Shown here: piece after piece, positions 26,620-34,715 of the stretch | Layout: each line of letters begins with the position of its first letter | How positions within the stretch are numbered: position 1 is the stretch's first letter | Origin: Pseudoclavibacter sp. AY1H1 | GTDB taxonomy: Bacteria; Actinomycetota; Actinomycetes; Actinomycetales; Microbacteriaceae | Length of the DNA: 64,000 nucleotides | Reading direction: 5' to 3' | NCBI RefSeq assembly: GCF_002931055.1 | Contig: NZ_PSXX01000015.1 | Span: 1-64,000 of the forward strand | Position numbers and translations under genes: made by a program | Notes under the pieces: model-generated | The model's database searches: none | Seen by the model: only the letters and a program-made list of their open reading frames with translations | Told to the model about the DNA's origin: nothing

Positions 26620-26774
26620 CACGAGTGGCGCATGGCGGCTGACCCACCCCGCCCCAACTGTTCACCTCCGCGCCAATTTCCAGTCCACCGGTCTCGTAAT
26701 TGCCGGTCACCTTCGCGAGTTTGCATACCGGTGTTCTCGAAATCCCGGGAGCATCCCTCGGAAGGACCCCGAAC

Positions 26775-27668
26775 ATGCGCCGTTCACCGCTCCTCGCCTT
26801 CGGCATCATGGGCGTCAGCGCCCTCGCCCTCACCGGCTGCCAGACGGCCGAAGCCACCGCCGACGACACGACGATCACGATCGCCACGATCCCCCTCGGC
26901 GAAGACCCCACGCAGGCCAACCCCATCGACGCCCTCGTCGAGCTCCTCGAAGCCGAGACGGGCTACACGGTCGAGGTCACCGACGTGCCCGACTACCTCA
27001 GCGTCGTCGAAGCCATCCGCGCCGACCACGTCGACATGGGCATCATGAGCGGCTTCCCCTCCGCGCTCGCCGTGAACACCGGCGAGGTGGATGCACTCCT
27101 CGCCTGGGAGGGCAGCGAAGACCCCGTTTCCACCTGCGTCGTGTTGAACGACTCCCCCGTGCAGGAGCTCACCGACCTGGAGGGCAAGACCGTCGCCTTC
27201 GCCGACCAGGCATCCAGCTCCGGCTACTTCATGCCCGTCCACATGCTCCACGAGGCCGGCCTCGAGCAGGGCACCGACTACGAGGCGATCTTCGCTGGCG
27301 GCCACGAGGGTTCGTTCGCGGCTCTCGAACAGGGTCAGGTCGACGCCGCCTGCACCTCCATCATGCTCACCGAGCTCGGCGAACCCATGTTCCCCTTCGC
27401 TGACGGCGAGTGGCGCGGCGTCGGCGAGAGCGTGCCCATGCCCGTCATGGGCAGCGTCCTCGGCAGCCCCGAACTCAGCGACGAGAAGCGCACCGTCATC
27501 CAAGACGCCATCCGGGCGGTCTTCGTCGAAGAGAACGCCGAAGCCCTCGGCGCCCTCGGCTCCGGCTTCATCGGACTCCCCGTCTCCGTCGACCCCGACC
27601 CCTCCGTCTTCGATGGCTTCGTGGAGATCGCCGGTGTCGCTGGCGTGAAGCTCGAGGACCTCGGATGA
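26775..27668 (+). CDS. Phosphate/phosphonate ABC transporter substrate-binding lipoprotein, PhnD-like
   Basis: 297-residue exported binding protein with lipobox LALTGC and the PhnD-type fold: TIATIPLGEDPTQANPIDALVELLEAETG near residue 38, MGIMSGFPSALA, and GKTVAFADQASSSGYFMPVHML in the middle. The ATG at 26775 is chosen for its GGAAGGA site. The stop overlaps the ATPase start (ATGA). The ligand is a phosphonate, phosphite or another small oxyanion. Confidence 0.87.
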   Translation: MRRSPLLAFGIMGVSALALTGCQTAEATADDTTITIATIPLGEDPTQANPIDALVELLEAETGYTVEVTDVPDYLSVVEAIRADHVDMGIMSGFPSALAVNTGEVDALLAWEGSEDPVSTCVVLNDSPVQELTDLEGKTVAFADQASSSGYFMPVHMLHEAGLEQGTDYEAIFAGGHEGSFAALEQGQVDAACTSIMLTELGEPMFPFADGEWRGVGESVPMPVMGSVLGSPELSDEKRTVIQDAIRAVFVEENAEALGALGSGFIGLPVSVDPDPSVFDGFVEIAGVAGVKLEDLG

Positions 27669-28515
27669 CGAACCTCGCCCCGGCACCCAGCGCCAACACT
27701 GCGCCCGCAGCAGCACCCACCACCAGCGATATGGATGCACTCACCCGCCTCCCCCTCGTCACCGTGCGCGACCTCCGGGTCGCCTACGACGAGACGACCG
27801 TGCTCGACGGCGTCGACCTCGACCTGCACCCCGGCGAGATGGTCGCCCTCCTCGGCGCGTCCGGCTCCGGCAAGTCGACGCTCATGCGCGGCCTCACCGG
27901 CTTCGCCCCCATCACGGGCGGCACGGCCCGCGTCGCCGGGCACGACGTCACGAACCTCCGCCGGGGCGAGCTGCGGCAGTTGCGCGCAGGCGTCGGGCAG
28001 GTGTTCCAGCAGTTCAACCTCATCCCCCGCCTCAGCGTGCTCACGAACGTGCTCACCGGTGCCCTCCACAGCGCGGGCCCCATCAACCTCTCGTCGGTGG
28101 CTTCAGCAGCGAGCACCGCAGACGCGCGATGGAACTCCTCGACCGCGTCGGCATCGCCCACAAGGCGAAAGACCCCGCCCGTTCGCTGAGCGGCGGCCAG
28201 CAGCAGCGCGTCGCCATCGCCCGCGCCCTCATGCAGCAGCCGCGCGTGATCCTCGCCGACGAACCCGTCGCATCCCTCGACCCGAAGCTCGCCGACTCCG
28301 TGCTCGAACTGCTGAGCGACATCGCCACCCGCGACGGCATCCCCGTGCTCGTGAGCCTCCACGTGCTGCCCCTCGCGCTCCGCCGCACCGACCGCATCAT
28401 CGGCCTCCGCCACGGCGAGATGCTCGTCTCGGCCCCCACCGGCGCGCTCGACGCCGAGAAGCTCTCCGTGCTCTACGACGCCGAGGAGGCCCACGATGAC
28501 AACCACCGCGCCTAA
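27665..28515 (+). pseudogene. PhnC-like ABC ATPase, interrupted by a frameshift near 28,080-28,100
   Basis: The reading frame from ATG 27665 encodes Walker A GASGSGKS and continues through QVFQQFNLIPRLSVLTNVLTGAL, then runs into a nonsense tail that stops at 28189. From about 28099 the missing half continues in another frame: GFSSEHRRRAMELLDRVG, signature LSGGQQQR, Walker B VILADEP and the switch SLHV. One missing base between about 28080 and 28100 explains it. All catalytic motifs survive on either side, so this is a recent lesion, a sequencing error, or less likely programmed frameshifting. No slippery heptamer is evident. Confidence 0.85.
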
Positions 28516-29338
28516 GCCGCCCCGCGCATCCACGGCCCCCTCGCTCACGACCGCCGAACGCGACCGCCTCGAACGTGCCTTCTCGATCCCGCGAGCGCGC
28601 TTCCTGCTCGGCATCCCCGTCGCCATCATCGTGCTGCTCTGGTCGTTCGCGGGCGCAGAGTTCAACTTCTCGAAGCTCGGCCACGGCGCCATCAACATGG
28701 GCGAGTTCCTCTCGCGCCTCTTCCCGCCCGACTTCTCGAAGTTCGGCACCATCTTCTCGCTCCTCATCGAGACCCTGCAGATGGCCATCGTCGGCACCGT
28801 CCTCGGGGCCGTGCTGTCGCTGTTCATGGCGTTCGCCGCGTCGTCGAACATCGCCCCGAAGTGGATGTACTACCCGGCCCGCTGGGTCATGAACATCATC
28901 CGCTCGGTGCCAGACCTCGTCTTCGCCCTCATGTTCGTCTCCGCGGTCGGGCTCGGCCCGTTCGCGGGCATCCTCGCCATGACGCTCGGCTCGATCGGCT
29001 CCATCGGCAAGGTCTACGCCGAGGCCATGGAATCCGTCGACCGCGGGCCCATGTCCGCCATGCAGGCGGTGGGCGCATCCCGGCGCCAGCTCATCCAGTA
29101 CGGGGTGCTCCCGCAGGCCGCGCCGCTCCTCGTCTCCTACACGCTGCTGCTCTTCGAGGGCAACGTGCGCGGCGCCACCATCCTCGGCCTCGTCGGGGCC
29201 GGCGGCATCGGCCTCGAGCTCACCACGGCAATGAAGATGTACGACTACGGACACCTCAGCGCCATCATCATCTGCATCATCGTGCTCGTCACGCTGATCG
29301 ACCAGGGCAGCGCCCTCATCCGAAAGCGACTCACATGA
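28496..29338 (+). CDS. Phosphonate-type ABC transporter permease, PhnE-like
   Basis: 280-residue membrane protein of the PhnE type with about six spans. The coupling loop is AMQAVGASRRQLIQYGVLPQAAP and the C-terminal motif is GAGGIGLEL. An N-terminal cytoplasmic tail of about 35 residues precedes the first span. It starts 20 bases inside the end of the ATPase gene and overlaps the phosphatase gene by 4 bases. Transport would depend on the frameshifted ATPase being functional or replaced. Confidence 0.88.
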   Translation: MTTTAPKPPRASTAPSLTTAERDRLERAFSIPRARFLLGIPVAIIVLLWSFAGAEFNFSKLGHGAINMGEFLSRLFPPDFSKFGTIFSLLIETLQMAIVGTVLGAVLSLFMAFAASSNIAPKWMYYPARWVMNIIRSVPDLVFALMFVSAVGLGPFAGILAMTLGSIGSIGKVYAEAMESVDRGPMSAMQAVGASRRQLIQYGVLPQAAPLLVSYTLLLFEGNVRGATILGLVGAGGIGLELTTAMKMYDYGHLSAIIICIIVLVTLIDQGSALIRKRLT

Positions 29339-30108
29339 CCACCACGCTCGACATCACCCTCTCCGCACCCGTCAACCTGCGCGACCTCGGCGGCACCCCC
29401 ATCGCCGGCGGCACCCTCCGCGAGGGGCTCGCGATCCGCGCCGACGACCTGTCCGTCATCACCGAAGCGGATGCTCGCGAGCTGACCGCAGGCGGGCTCG
29501 CCTCGGTCATCGACCTCCGCACCGCCGACGAGGTCGCCCTCACGGGTCGGGGCCCCCTCGCCGCGCACTCCGTCGCCTACCACCACCTGCCCCTCATGGG
29601 CAGCGTCGGCGGCGGGTTGCCCACCGCCGACGAGCACGGGAGCGCGCACGCCGGCATGGGCGAGATGTACGCGCTCATGGTCGAGTCGGCCGCGCCGCAG
29701 CTCGCCGCGGCGCTCGGCATCATCGCCGTCTCCCCCGGCGCCACGGCCTTCCACTGCGCGGCCGGCCGCGACCGCACGGGCGTGCTCGCCGCGATGCTCC
29801 TCCTCGCCCTCGGCGCAGCAGACGACGACATCGTGCGCGACTACGCGAAGACCGACGCCAACATGGGCGCGATTCTGGCCCGCATCGGCCCCACCATGAG
29901 CGTGCTGCTCGCGAAGTTCGGCATGGAGCTCGAGGAGGTGTCGAAGCTCAACGGCTCCCTCATGGGCGACGCCGAACCCATGGACGTGTCGATGCGCATC
30001 CTCCTCGCCCGCCTCCGCGAGCGCCACGGCGACCCACTCGCTCCGCTGCGAGCGGCTGGGCTCACCGACGCGACGATCGCGCAGCTCCGTGAACGGGCCA
30101 TCGCGTGA
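29335..30108 (+). CDS. Tyrosine/serine protein phosphatase, MptpB-like
   Basis: 257-residue phosphatase with the N-terminal signature NLRDLGG (14-20) and the catalytic P-loop HCAAGRDRTG (Cys141, Arg147). This is the atypical bacterial PTP family (MptpB/LipA-like) that hydrolyses phosphotyrosine, phosphoserine or phosphoinositides. It is coupled by ATGA to the permease gene and by GTGA to the TetR gene, so it belongs to the ABC operon. It may release phosphate from the imported compound or its product; the compound is unknown. Confidence 0.87.
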   Translation: MTTTLDITLSAPVNLRDLGGTPIAGGTLREGLAIRADDLSVITEADARELTAGGLASVIDLRTADEVALTGRGPLAAHSVAYHHLPLMGSVGGGLPTADEHGSAHAGMGEMYALMVESAAPQLAAALGIIAVSPGATAFHCAAGRDRTGVLAAMLLLALGAADDDIVRDYAKTDANMGAILARIGPTMSVLLAKFGMELEEVSKLNGSLMGDAEPMDVSMRILLARLRERHGDPLAPLRAAGLTDATIAQLRERAIA

Positions 30109-30800
30109 CGACCACCGCACCCGCCTCGGCGCTCGCATCCATCGAAACGGATGCGAGCGCCTCGGCGCGCTCGTGTGGGTCGGCAGCGCCGTCAGCATCG
30201 GCAGATCTCGACACACGCCGGGGCCCCGGGCGGCCTCGCACGGAGGAACTCGACGGGCAGATCCTCGCCGCCACGCTCGCCATCATCGACGCCGACGAGG
30301 CCGTCACCGTATCGAGGGTCGTGGAGCGGAGCGGCGTGAGCCGGGCCGCCCTCTACCGACGGTGGCCGTCGATGACGCTCCTGATCGCGGCTGCGCTCGA
30401 CGTCGGGCGCACGATCCCCCCGACGCTGGGCAAGCCCGGCGACCTGCGGGACAGCATCGTCGACTTCCTCATGGGCGCATCCGCCGACCTCGACGAGACC
30501 AGCTACCCCGACCAGCGGTTCCGGCAGCGCATCCGCCTCGTGATGAGCGACCGGGAGCTGCAGCAGGCGTACTGGGAGTCGCACGTCTCCGTGCGCCGCC
30601 GACCCATCGAAAATGCCCTCCGCGCCGGCATCGCCGAGGGGTCGCTGCGCGCAGACCTCGACGTCGAGGCGTGCTTCGACCTCATCGCCGGCATCTTCTA
30701 CTACCAGCTCGTTGTCCGCGGCTGCCGCTTCGACGACCCCGCCGCGCGGGCGCGCTGCCGGGCCGGCCTCGAGGTGGCGTGGCGCGGGATGGAGGCGTAG
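30105..30800 (+). CDS. TetR-family transcriptional regulator
   Basis: 231-residue regulator. A disordered Ala/Ser-rich N-terminus is followed by GRPRTEELDGQILAA and the helix-turn-helix VERSGVSRAALYRRWPS (about 73-90). The start is GTG, overlapping the phosphatase stop. It is the last gene of the phosphonate-type operon and a likely repressor of it. A stable hairpin begins just before its stop codon. Confidence 0.88.
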   Translation: MTTTAPASALASIETDASASARSCGSAAPSASADLDTRRGPGRPRTEELDGQILAATLAIIDADEAVTVSRVVERSGVSRAALYRRWPSMTLLIAAALDVGRTIPPTLGKPGDLRDSIVDFLMGASADLDETSYPDQRFRQRIRLVMSDRELQQAYWESHVSVRRRPIENALRAGIAEGSLRADLDVEACFDLIAGIFYYQLVVRGCRFDDPAARARCRAGLEVAWRGMEA

Positions 30801-30809
30801 GGCGCCTCC
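30791..30809 (+). terminator. Hairpin at the end of the phosphonate-type operon
   Basis: GGAGGCG (30791-30797) pairs with CGCCTCC (30803-30809) around a 5-base loop that contains the TetR stop codon. No U tract follows, as is common in high-GC actinobacteria. It separates the operon from the MFS gene 50 bases on. Confidence 0.6.
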
Positions 30810-30851
30810 CCACTTGACCCCGCCCCAACGTCATAGTTTCTGCTTGACCGC

Positions 30852-32096
30852 ATGAACCTTCTGCCGGTCACGTACCTCGCGTCGCATGTCCTGTCCCTGC
30901 TCGGCAACTCGATCGCTGGCATCGCCCTCCCGCTGATCGTGCTCTCGACGACGGGCAGCGCCCTCGGGGCCGGCACGGTCGCGGCGGCCACCGCCATCCC
31001 GGCGGTGCTCGCGGGCCTCTTCATGGGCGTCGTCATCGACCGCATCAACCGGCGCACCTCGTCCGTCGTCACCGACCTCATCTCGGCCGCCTCGATCGCT
31101 GCGCTCCCGATCATCGACCTCGTCTCGGGGCTCAACCTCGGCTGGTTCGTGCTCTTCGGCATCATCGGATCCCTCGGCGACGTGCCGGGCATGACCGCCC
31201 GCGAAGCGCTCCTCCCCGCCATCGTCCGCCACGGCGACATCAGCGCCGAACGCCTCATGGGCGTGCGCGAGAGCCTCAGCGCCGTCGCCATCTTCGTCGG
31301 CCCCGCCGCGGCCGGCACCCTCATGGTGCTCTTCGACGGCTCCACCGTGCTGTGGATCACCGCTGCAACCTCCCTCCTCGCCGCCCTCATCACCCTCCTC
31401 ATCCCGCGGGCGGTCGGCGTGATCGTCGCCGACGACGGATCGCGCGCATCCACCCCGACGGGCACCGGATGGAGGCAGCAGCGCGACGGCTGGCGGGCCC
31501 TGTTCCGCAGCCCGTTCCTCGTCGCCACCACGGCGCTCAGCCTCGTGTCGGTGTTCGTGCTCGCCGGCTTGCAGGGACTCGTGCTGCCCGTCTACTTCAC
31601 GCTGGTCGAGCAGCCGGGACTGCTCGGGTTCGTGCTCAGCGCGCTCGCCCTCGGCATGCTCATCGGCGGCGGCACCTACGCGGTCGCCGGCACGCGCGGC
31701 CCCCGCCGCGCCTGGTTCGTGGTCGGCATGATCGGCACGACCATCGGCATCGGCCTCATCAGCCTCCTCACCTCGGTCTGGGTCGTGTTCGCGGGCGCCT
31801 TCGTCATGGGCGCCGCGAGCGGCCTCTTCGGCAGCCTCATGGGCGTGCTCATGATCGAGCGCATCCCCGAGCAGCTGCGCGGCCGCATCATGGGCACCCA
31901 GAACGCCCTCACCACGGCGGCCCCGTCGCTCGGCATCATGCTCGCGGCCGTGCTCACCGAGTACACCAGCGTCAACATCGCCGCGCTGGCGCTGCTCGGG
32001 GCGTGGGGATGCGCGTTCCTCTACGGCCTCGTCGCCCGCCCGCTTCGTACACTGGAGCCCCAGGCAACGAGCGCGAACGCGGGTGGTGTGCGGTGA
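30852..32096 (+). CDS. MFS transporter, multidrug-efflux type
   Basis: 414-residue membrane protein with about 12 spans. It carries LASHVLSLLGNSIAGIALPLIVL at the N-terminus, a short basic loop DRINRRTS after span 2 and the IPEQLRGRIMGTQNALTTAAPSLG segment of the MFS_3/Bcr-like efflux group. No ribosome site precedes the ATG. It overlaps the MerR gene (GTGA), so efflux is probably induced by that regulator on binding a toxic compound. Confidence 0.87.
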   Translation: MNLLPVTYLASHVLSLLGNSIAGIALPLIVLSTTGSALGAGTVAAATAIPAVLAGLFMGVVIDRINRRTSSVVTDLISAASIAALPIIDLVSGLNLGWFVLFGIIGSLGDVPGMTAREALLPAIVRHGDISAERLMGVRESLSAVAIFVGPAAAGTLMVLFDGSTVLWITAATSLLAALITLLIPRAVGVIVADDGSRASTPTGTGWRQQRDGWRALFRSPFLVATTALSLVSVFVLAGLQGLVLPVYFTLVEQPGLLGFVLSALALGMLIGGGTYAVAGTRGPRRAWFVVGMIGTTIGIGLISLLTSVWVVFAGAFVMGAASGLFGSLMGVLMIERIPEQLRGRIMGTQNALTTAAPSLGIMLAAVLTEYTSVNIAALALLGAWGCAFLYGLVARPLRTLEPQATSANAGGVR

Positions 32097-32869
32097 ACAG
32101 CAGCGAGCTCGCCCGTCGCGCCGGGGTCACGGTGCGCGCCCTGCGGCACTACCACCAGGTCGGAGTCCTGGATGAGCCGCCTCGCTCCTCGAACGGGTAC
32201 CGGCAGTACGGGGTGCACCACCTGATCAGGGTGCTGCGCATCCGCCGCCTCTCCGCGCTCGGGATTGCGCTCGAGGAGATGCCGCGCCTCCTCGACGAGC
32301 ACGGCGCCGAGGCGCCAGCGGTGCTCGACCGGCTCGACGCCGAGCTCGCGGCGCAGATCGACCACCTCACCGCACAGCGCGAGCTCATCGCGCAGCTGCG
32401 ACCCCTCCCGACCACGCCGGACCTGCCGCCGGAGCTCGCCGCGTACATGGGCACCCTCGCCGGCCACCTCTCCCCCGAGCTCGAGCAGATGGACCGCGAC
32501 CAGACGGTGCTGCTCGCGCATCTCGTCGGCGAGGACGGCATGCCGCACCTCGTCGGGTACTACGAGCAGCTCAGCGACCCCGCGCTGGTGCCGCAGATCG
32601 TGGCCATCACGGCTGACTTCCACGGACTCGGCGAAGACACGAGCGAGGCGGCCTTCGACGACTTCGTTGAGCGATTCGTGGCGACCTTCGCGCAGGTCGT
32701 CGACTCGCTGCGGACGGATGCGCCAGACCTCGACCTGTCGGACGCGGCCGGCCTCTTCGACGAGTACTCCGAGTCGGTGCTCAACGCGGCGCAGCAGCGC
32801 GCGCTGGCACTCATCGGGAAGCGGCTGGACGGGTCAGCTCACGATGCCGAAGCACGGGAGCCTGCCTAG
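32093..32869 (+). CDS. MerR-family transcriptional regulator
   Basis: 258-residue regulator with the N-terminal MerR winged helix (ELARRAGVTVRALRHYHQVGVLDEPPRSSNGYRQY, about 4-38), a coiled-coil linker and a long acidic C-terminal domain without clustered cysteines, suggesting an organic rather than metal effector. The GTG start overlaps the MFS stop by 4 bases. It likely controls the MFS gene, though as second gene its own promoter must lie upstream of the MFS gene. Confidence 0.9.
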   Translation: MNSSELARRAGVTVRALRHYHQVGVLDEPPRSSNGYRQYGVHHLIRVLRIRRLSALGIALEEMPRLLDEHGAEAPAVLDRLDAELAAQIDHLTAQRELIAQLRPLPTTPDLPPELAAYMGTLAGHLSPELEQMDRDQTVLLAHLVGEDGMPHLVGYYEQLSDPALVPQIVAITADFHGLGEDTSEAAFDDFVERFVATFAQVVDSLRTDAPDLDLSDAAGLFDEYSESVLNAAQQRALALIGKRLDGSAHDAEAREPA

Positions 32870-32873
32870 CGCC

Positions 32874-33404
32874 TTACAACTTCCCGTACGCCTCCATCGC
32901 GTCGGTCAGCCCCCGCGCGAGGATGTCCTTGCCGAAGGCGTCGGAGTTCTCGTCGAACTCGCCCTCCAGCTCGAGGTCGGCGTTGAGCGTCAGCGTGAGG
33001 TCATCGAACCTGGCGACGTAGCGGCCCGAGGCACCGGCCTGGAAGAACACCTCGACCTCGACGCCGCTCACCTCGATGAGTTCCGAGAGCTCGTCGGCCT
33101 CGGTCGGCCCATCCACCCACAGCAGCAGCGTCGGCGCCGACTTCATGCCGTCGCGCCACTCGCAATCAGGGTCGGGCGAGAGCGTCTGCCCTGACGACGG
33201 CGACACGAACCCCGCCGCCGTCAACGTCTCGTCGGAGATCGCCGTGCACGGGTCGATGTCGGCGTAGCCCGACTCGACGAGCGCCTCATCCGGGGTCACC
33301 TCGACGCCGTTGCGCGTATAGGTCACGTCGCTCACGCACCCCACGAACCCGCCAAGCGACACGGCGGATGCACTCAGCACGGCCAACAGACGCGTCCCTC
33401 TCAT
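32874..33404 (-). CDS. DUF3558-type lipoprotein
   Basis: 176-residue secreted lipoprotein with a signal peptide ending in a Gly/Val-rich stretch and GFVGC. The mature part has the actinobacterial DUF3558 pattern: DPCTAISDETLTAAGF, a later C-x-W (DCEWRDG), and alternating strands. The function of this family is unknown. The internal ATG at 33404 gives a normal signal peptide, while a start at 33440 would place extra residues before it. It ends 4 bases from the convergent MerR gene. Confidence 0.75.
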   Translation of the reverse strand: MRGTRLLAVLSASAVSLGGFVGCVSDVTYTRNGVEVTPDEALVESGYADIDPCTAISDETLTAAGFVSPSSGQTLSPDPDCEWRDGMKSAPTLLLWVDGPTEADELSELIEVSGVEVEVFFQAGASGRYVARFDDLTLTLNADLELEGEFDENSDAFGKDILARGLTDAMEAYGKL

Positions 33405-33532
33405 GAACCCGAGCCTAGAGAACAGCCCCGCGGGCCACAATCATTCGATGCGCCCTGCAGGGATCAGCACCCAGGTGCGGAGACGAGGATGTGCCAGCAG
33501 CCGCGACGGTCGGATGCGCCGCGAACACCGCG

Positions 33533-34174
33533 TCAGCGCCAGTCGGCCATGGCGATCGCGAGGGCCTTGCGGGCCCGGGCGATCGAACCGCGGACGGTGC
33601 TCACGGGCAGCTCGAGCTCCTCGCCGATGTCCTGGTAGCTCATCGACTCCAGCTCGCGCATCACCCAGCAGCGCCGCTGCTGCTCGGGAAGCCGCGATAG
33701 TGCGATGTGCAGGGCGGCGGAGAGCAGCGCGAGCTGCGCGTTGGTCGTCGGCGACTGCGTGTCCGACGCGGCATAGTCGCCGTCCTCGACGCTGTCATGC
33801 TCGCGTCGGCGCCTGAGCACGTCGACGCTCCTGGATGCGACGATGCGCAGCATCCAGGACCGCACGGCGGCCAGATCCTTGAGCGTCGAGATCTTGGTCC
33901 ACGCGTCAGCGAGCGACTCCTGCACCACGTCGTCGGCCTCTGCGTCGGAGCCGAGGCGACGCCGCGCGCAGACGTACATGAGGGTCCGGTACCGCTGCAC
34001 GAGCAGATCGAAGGCGCGCGCGTCGCCGAGCGAGGCGAGGCCAGCGAGGAACTCATCGCTGTCATCGGCGTCCGCCACACTCCGGAACTGTGCGAGGGCC
34101 TGCGAGCGACCGCGGGTCTTCGTTCGGGATGCGGCGGATGTCTGCCATGGAGCGTCAAGGGCAAGCATGGACAC
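33533..34174 (-). CDS. ECF-type RNA polymerase sigma factor
   Basis: 213-residue sigma-70 family protein. Region 2 has RAFDLLVQRYRTLMYVCARRRLG and DDVVQESLADAWTKI. Region 4 has LPEQQRRCWVMRELESMSYQDIGEELELPVSTVRGSIARARKAL. GTG at 34174 is chosen because GGAGG lies 8 bases upstream; GTG 34183 and ATG 34168 are alternatives. No anti-sigma gene is adjacent; the next gene is the DUF3558 lipoprotein 128 bases downstream. Its trigger is unknown. Confidence 0.9.
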   Translation of the reverse strand: MSMLALDAPWQTSAASRTKTRGRSQALAQFRSVADADDSDEFLAGLASLGDARAFDLLVQRYRTLMYVCARRRLGSDAEADDVVQESLADAWTKISTLKDLAAVRSWMLRIVASRSVDVLRRRREHDSVEDGDYAASDTQSPTTNAQLALLSAALHIALSRLPEQQRRCWVMRELESMSYQDIGEELELPVSTVRGSIARARKALAIAMADWR

Positions 34175-34399
34175 GGACCTCACCTCCGGCTGCCCGACGT
34201 GAGGTCAGGCGCGCCACTCTTGGAGGGCTCCCCACCCCTTCGAGTGGCCCGCGGAACCCGGGCGCATCGCCGCGCCTGCCATCCATTCGGAGCGGACGAG
34301 GGATGGGATTGCGAGCCTTCGAGTGCTGATGCGTGACCGTGACCTCCGGTTGCGCTGGCCCAACTCAGGTCGTCGTTTGGCTTGCTCCTCGGGATTAGT

Positions 34400-34414
34400 T
34401 AGTTAGACTAGCTA
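34400..34414 (+). promoter_or_regulatory. Promoter/operator of the small membrane-protein gene
   Basis: TAGTTAG-A-CTAGCTA is a near-perfect dyad in a short AT-rich patch. It contains a good -10 hexamer (TAGACT, 34404-34409) whose +1 would fall on the A of the ATG at 34416, giving a leaderless message. A regulator bound to the dyad would cover the -10. The dyad form recalls MarR-type sites; the binder is unknown. Confidence 0.5.
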
Positions 34415-34415
34415 T

Positions 34416-34586
34416 ATGTCCGATACAAGCGTCGACCACGAAGTCGAGAACCGACAGGCAACCCCCGCCGACGGCTTCTGGGACGCCTACCAGCGCAGCA
34501 CGATGCCACGAGAGGCCATCGCCATCTGCGGCGTGGTGGTCATCATCAGCACCGGAATCGCCACGGCGATCTCCACCTTCTTCTAG
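34416..34586 (+). CDS. Small single-span membrane protein
   Basis: 56-residue protein. An acidic soluble N-terminus (MSDTSVDHEVENRQ, then DGFWDAYQRSTMPRE) is followed by one hydrophobic helix of about 20 residues (AIAICGVVVIISTGIATAIS) ending in FF. It has no ribosome site but a -10 placed for leaderless transcription. Codon use matches the host. I do not recognise the family. Confidence 0.65.
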   Translation: MSDTSVDHEVENRQATPADGFWDAYQRSTMPREAIAICGVVVIISTGIATAISTFF

Positions 34587-34715
34587 GCGCGACGGGACTC
34601 GCGGGAGCGACTGGCCAGAGGCGGAGCCTGAGCAAACGGCCGCCCCTCAGCGACGAGCCAGAGACGGATCTTGAGCAACCGGCCGAGCGGCGAGAGCCGA
34701 ACGTCGAGCCGGGGG

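Noticed and set aside
28000-28130. Programmed ribosomal frameshift in the PhnC-like ATPase gene
   Set aside because: No slippery heptamer, internal ribosome-like stimulator or clear pseudoknot was seen at the junction. Mutation or sequencing error is simpler.
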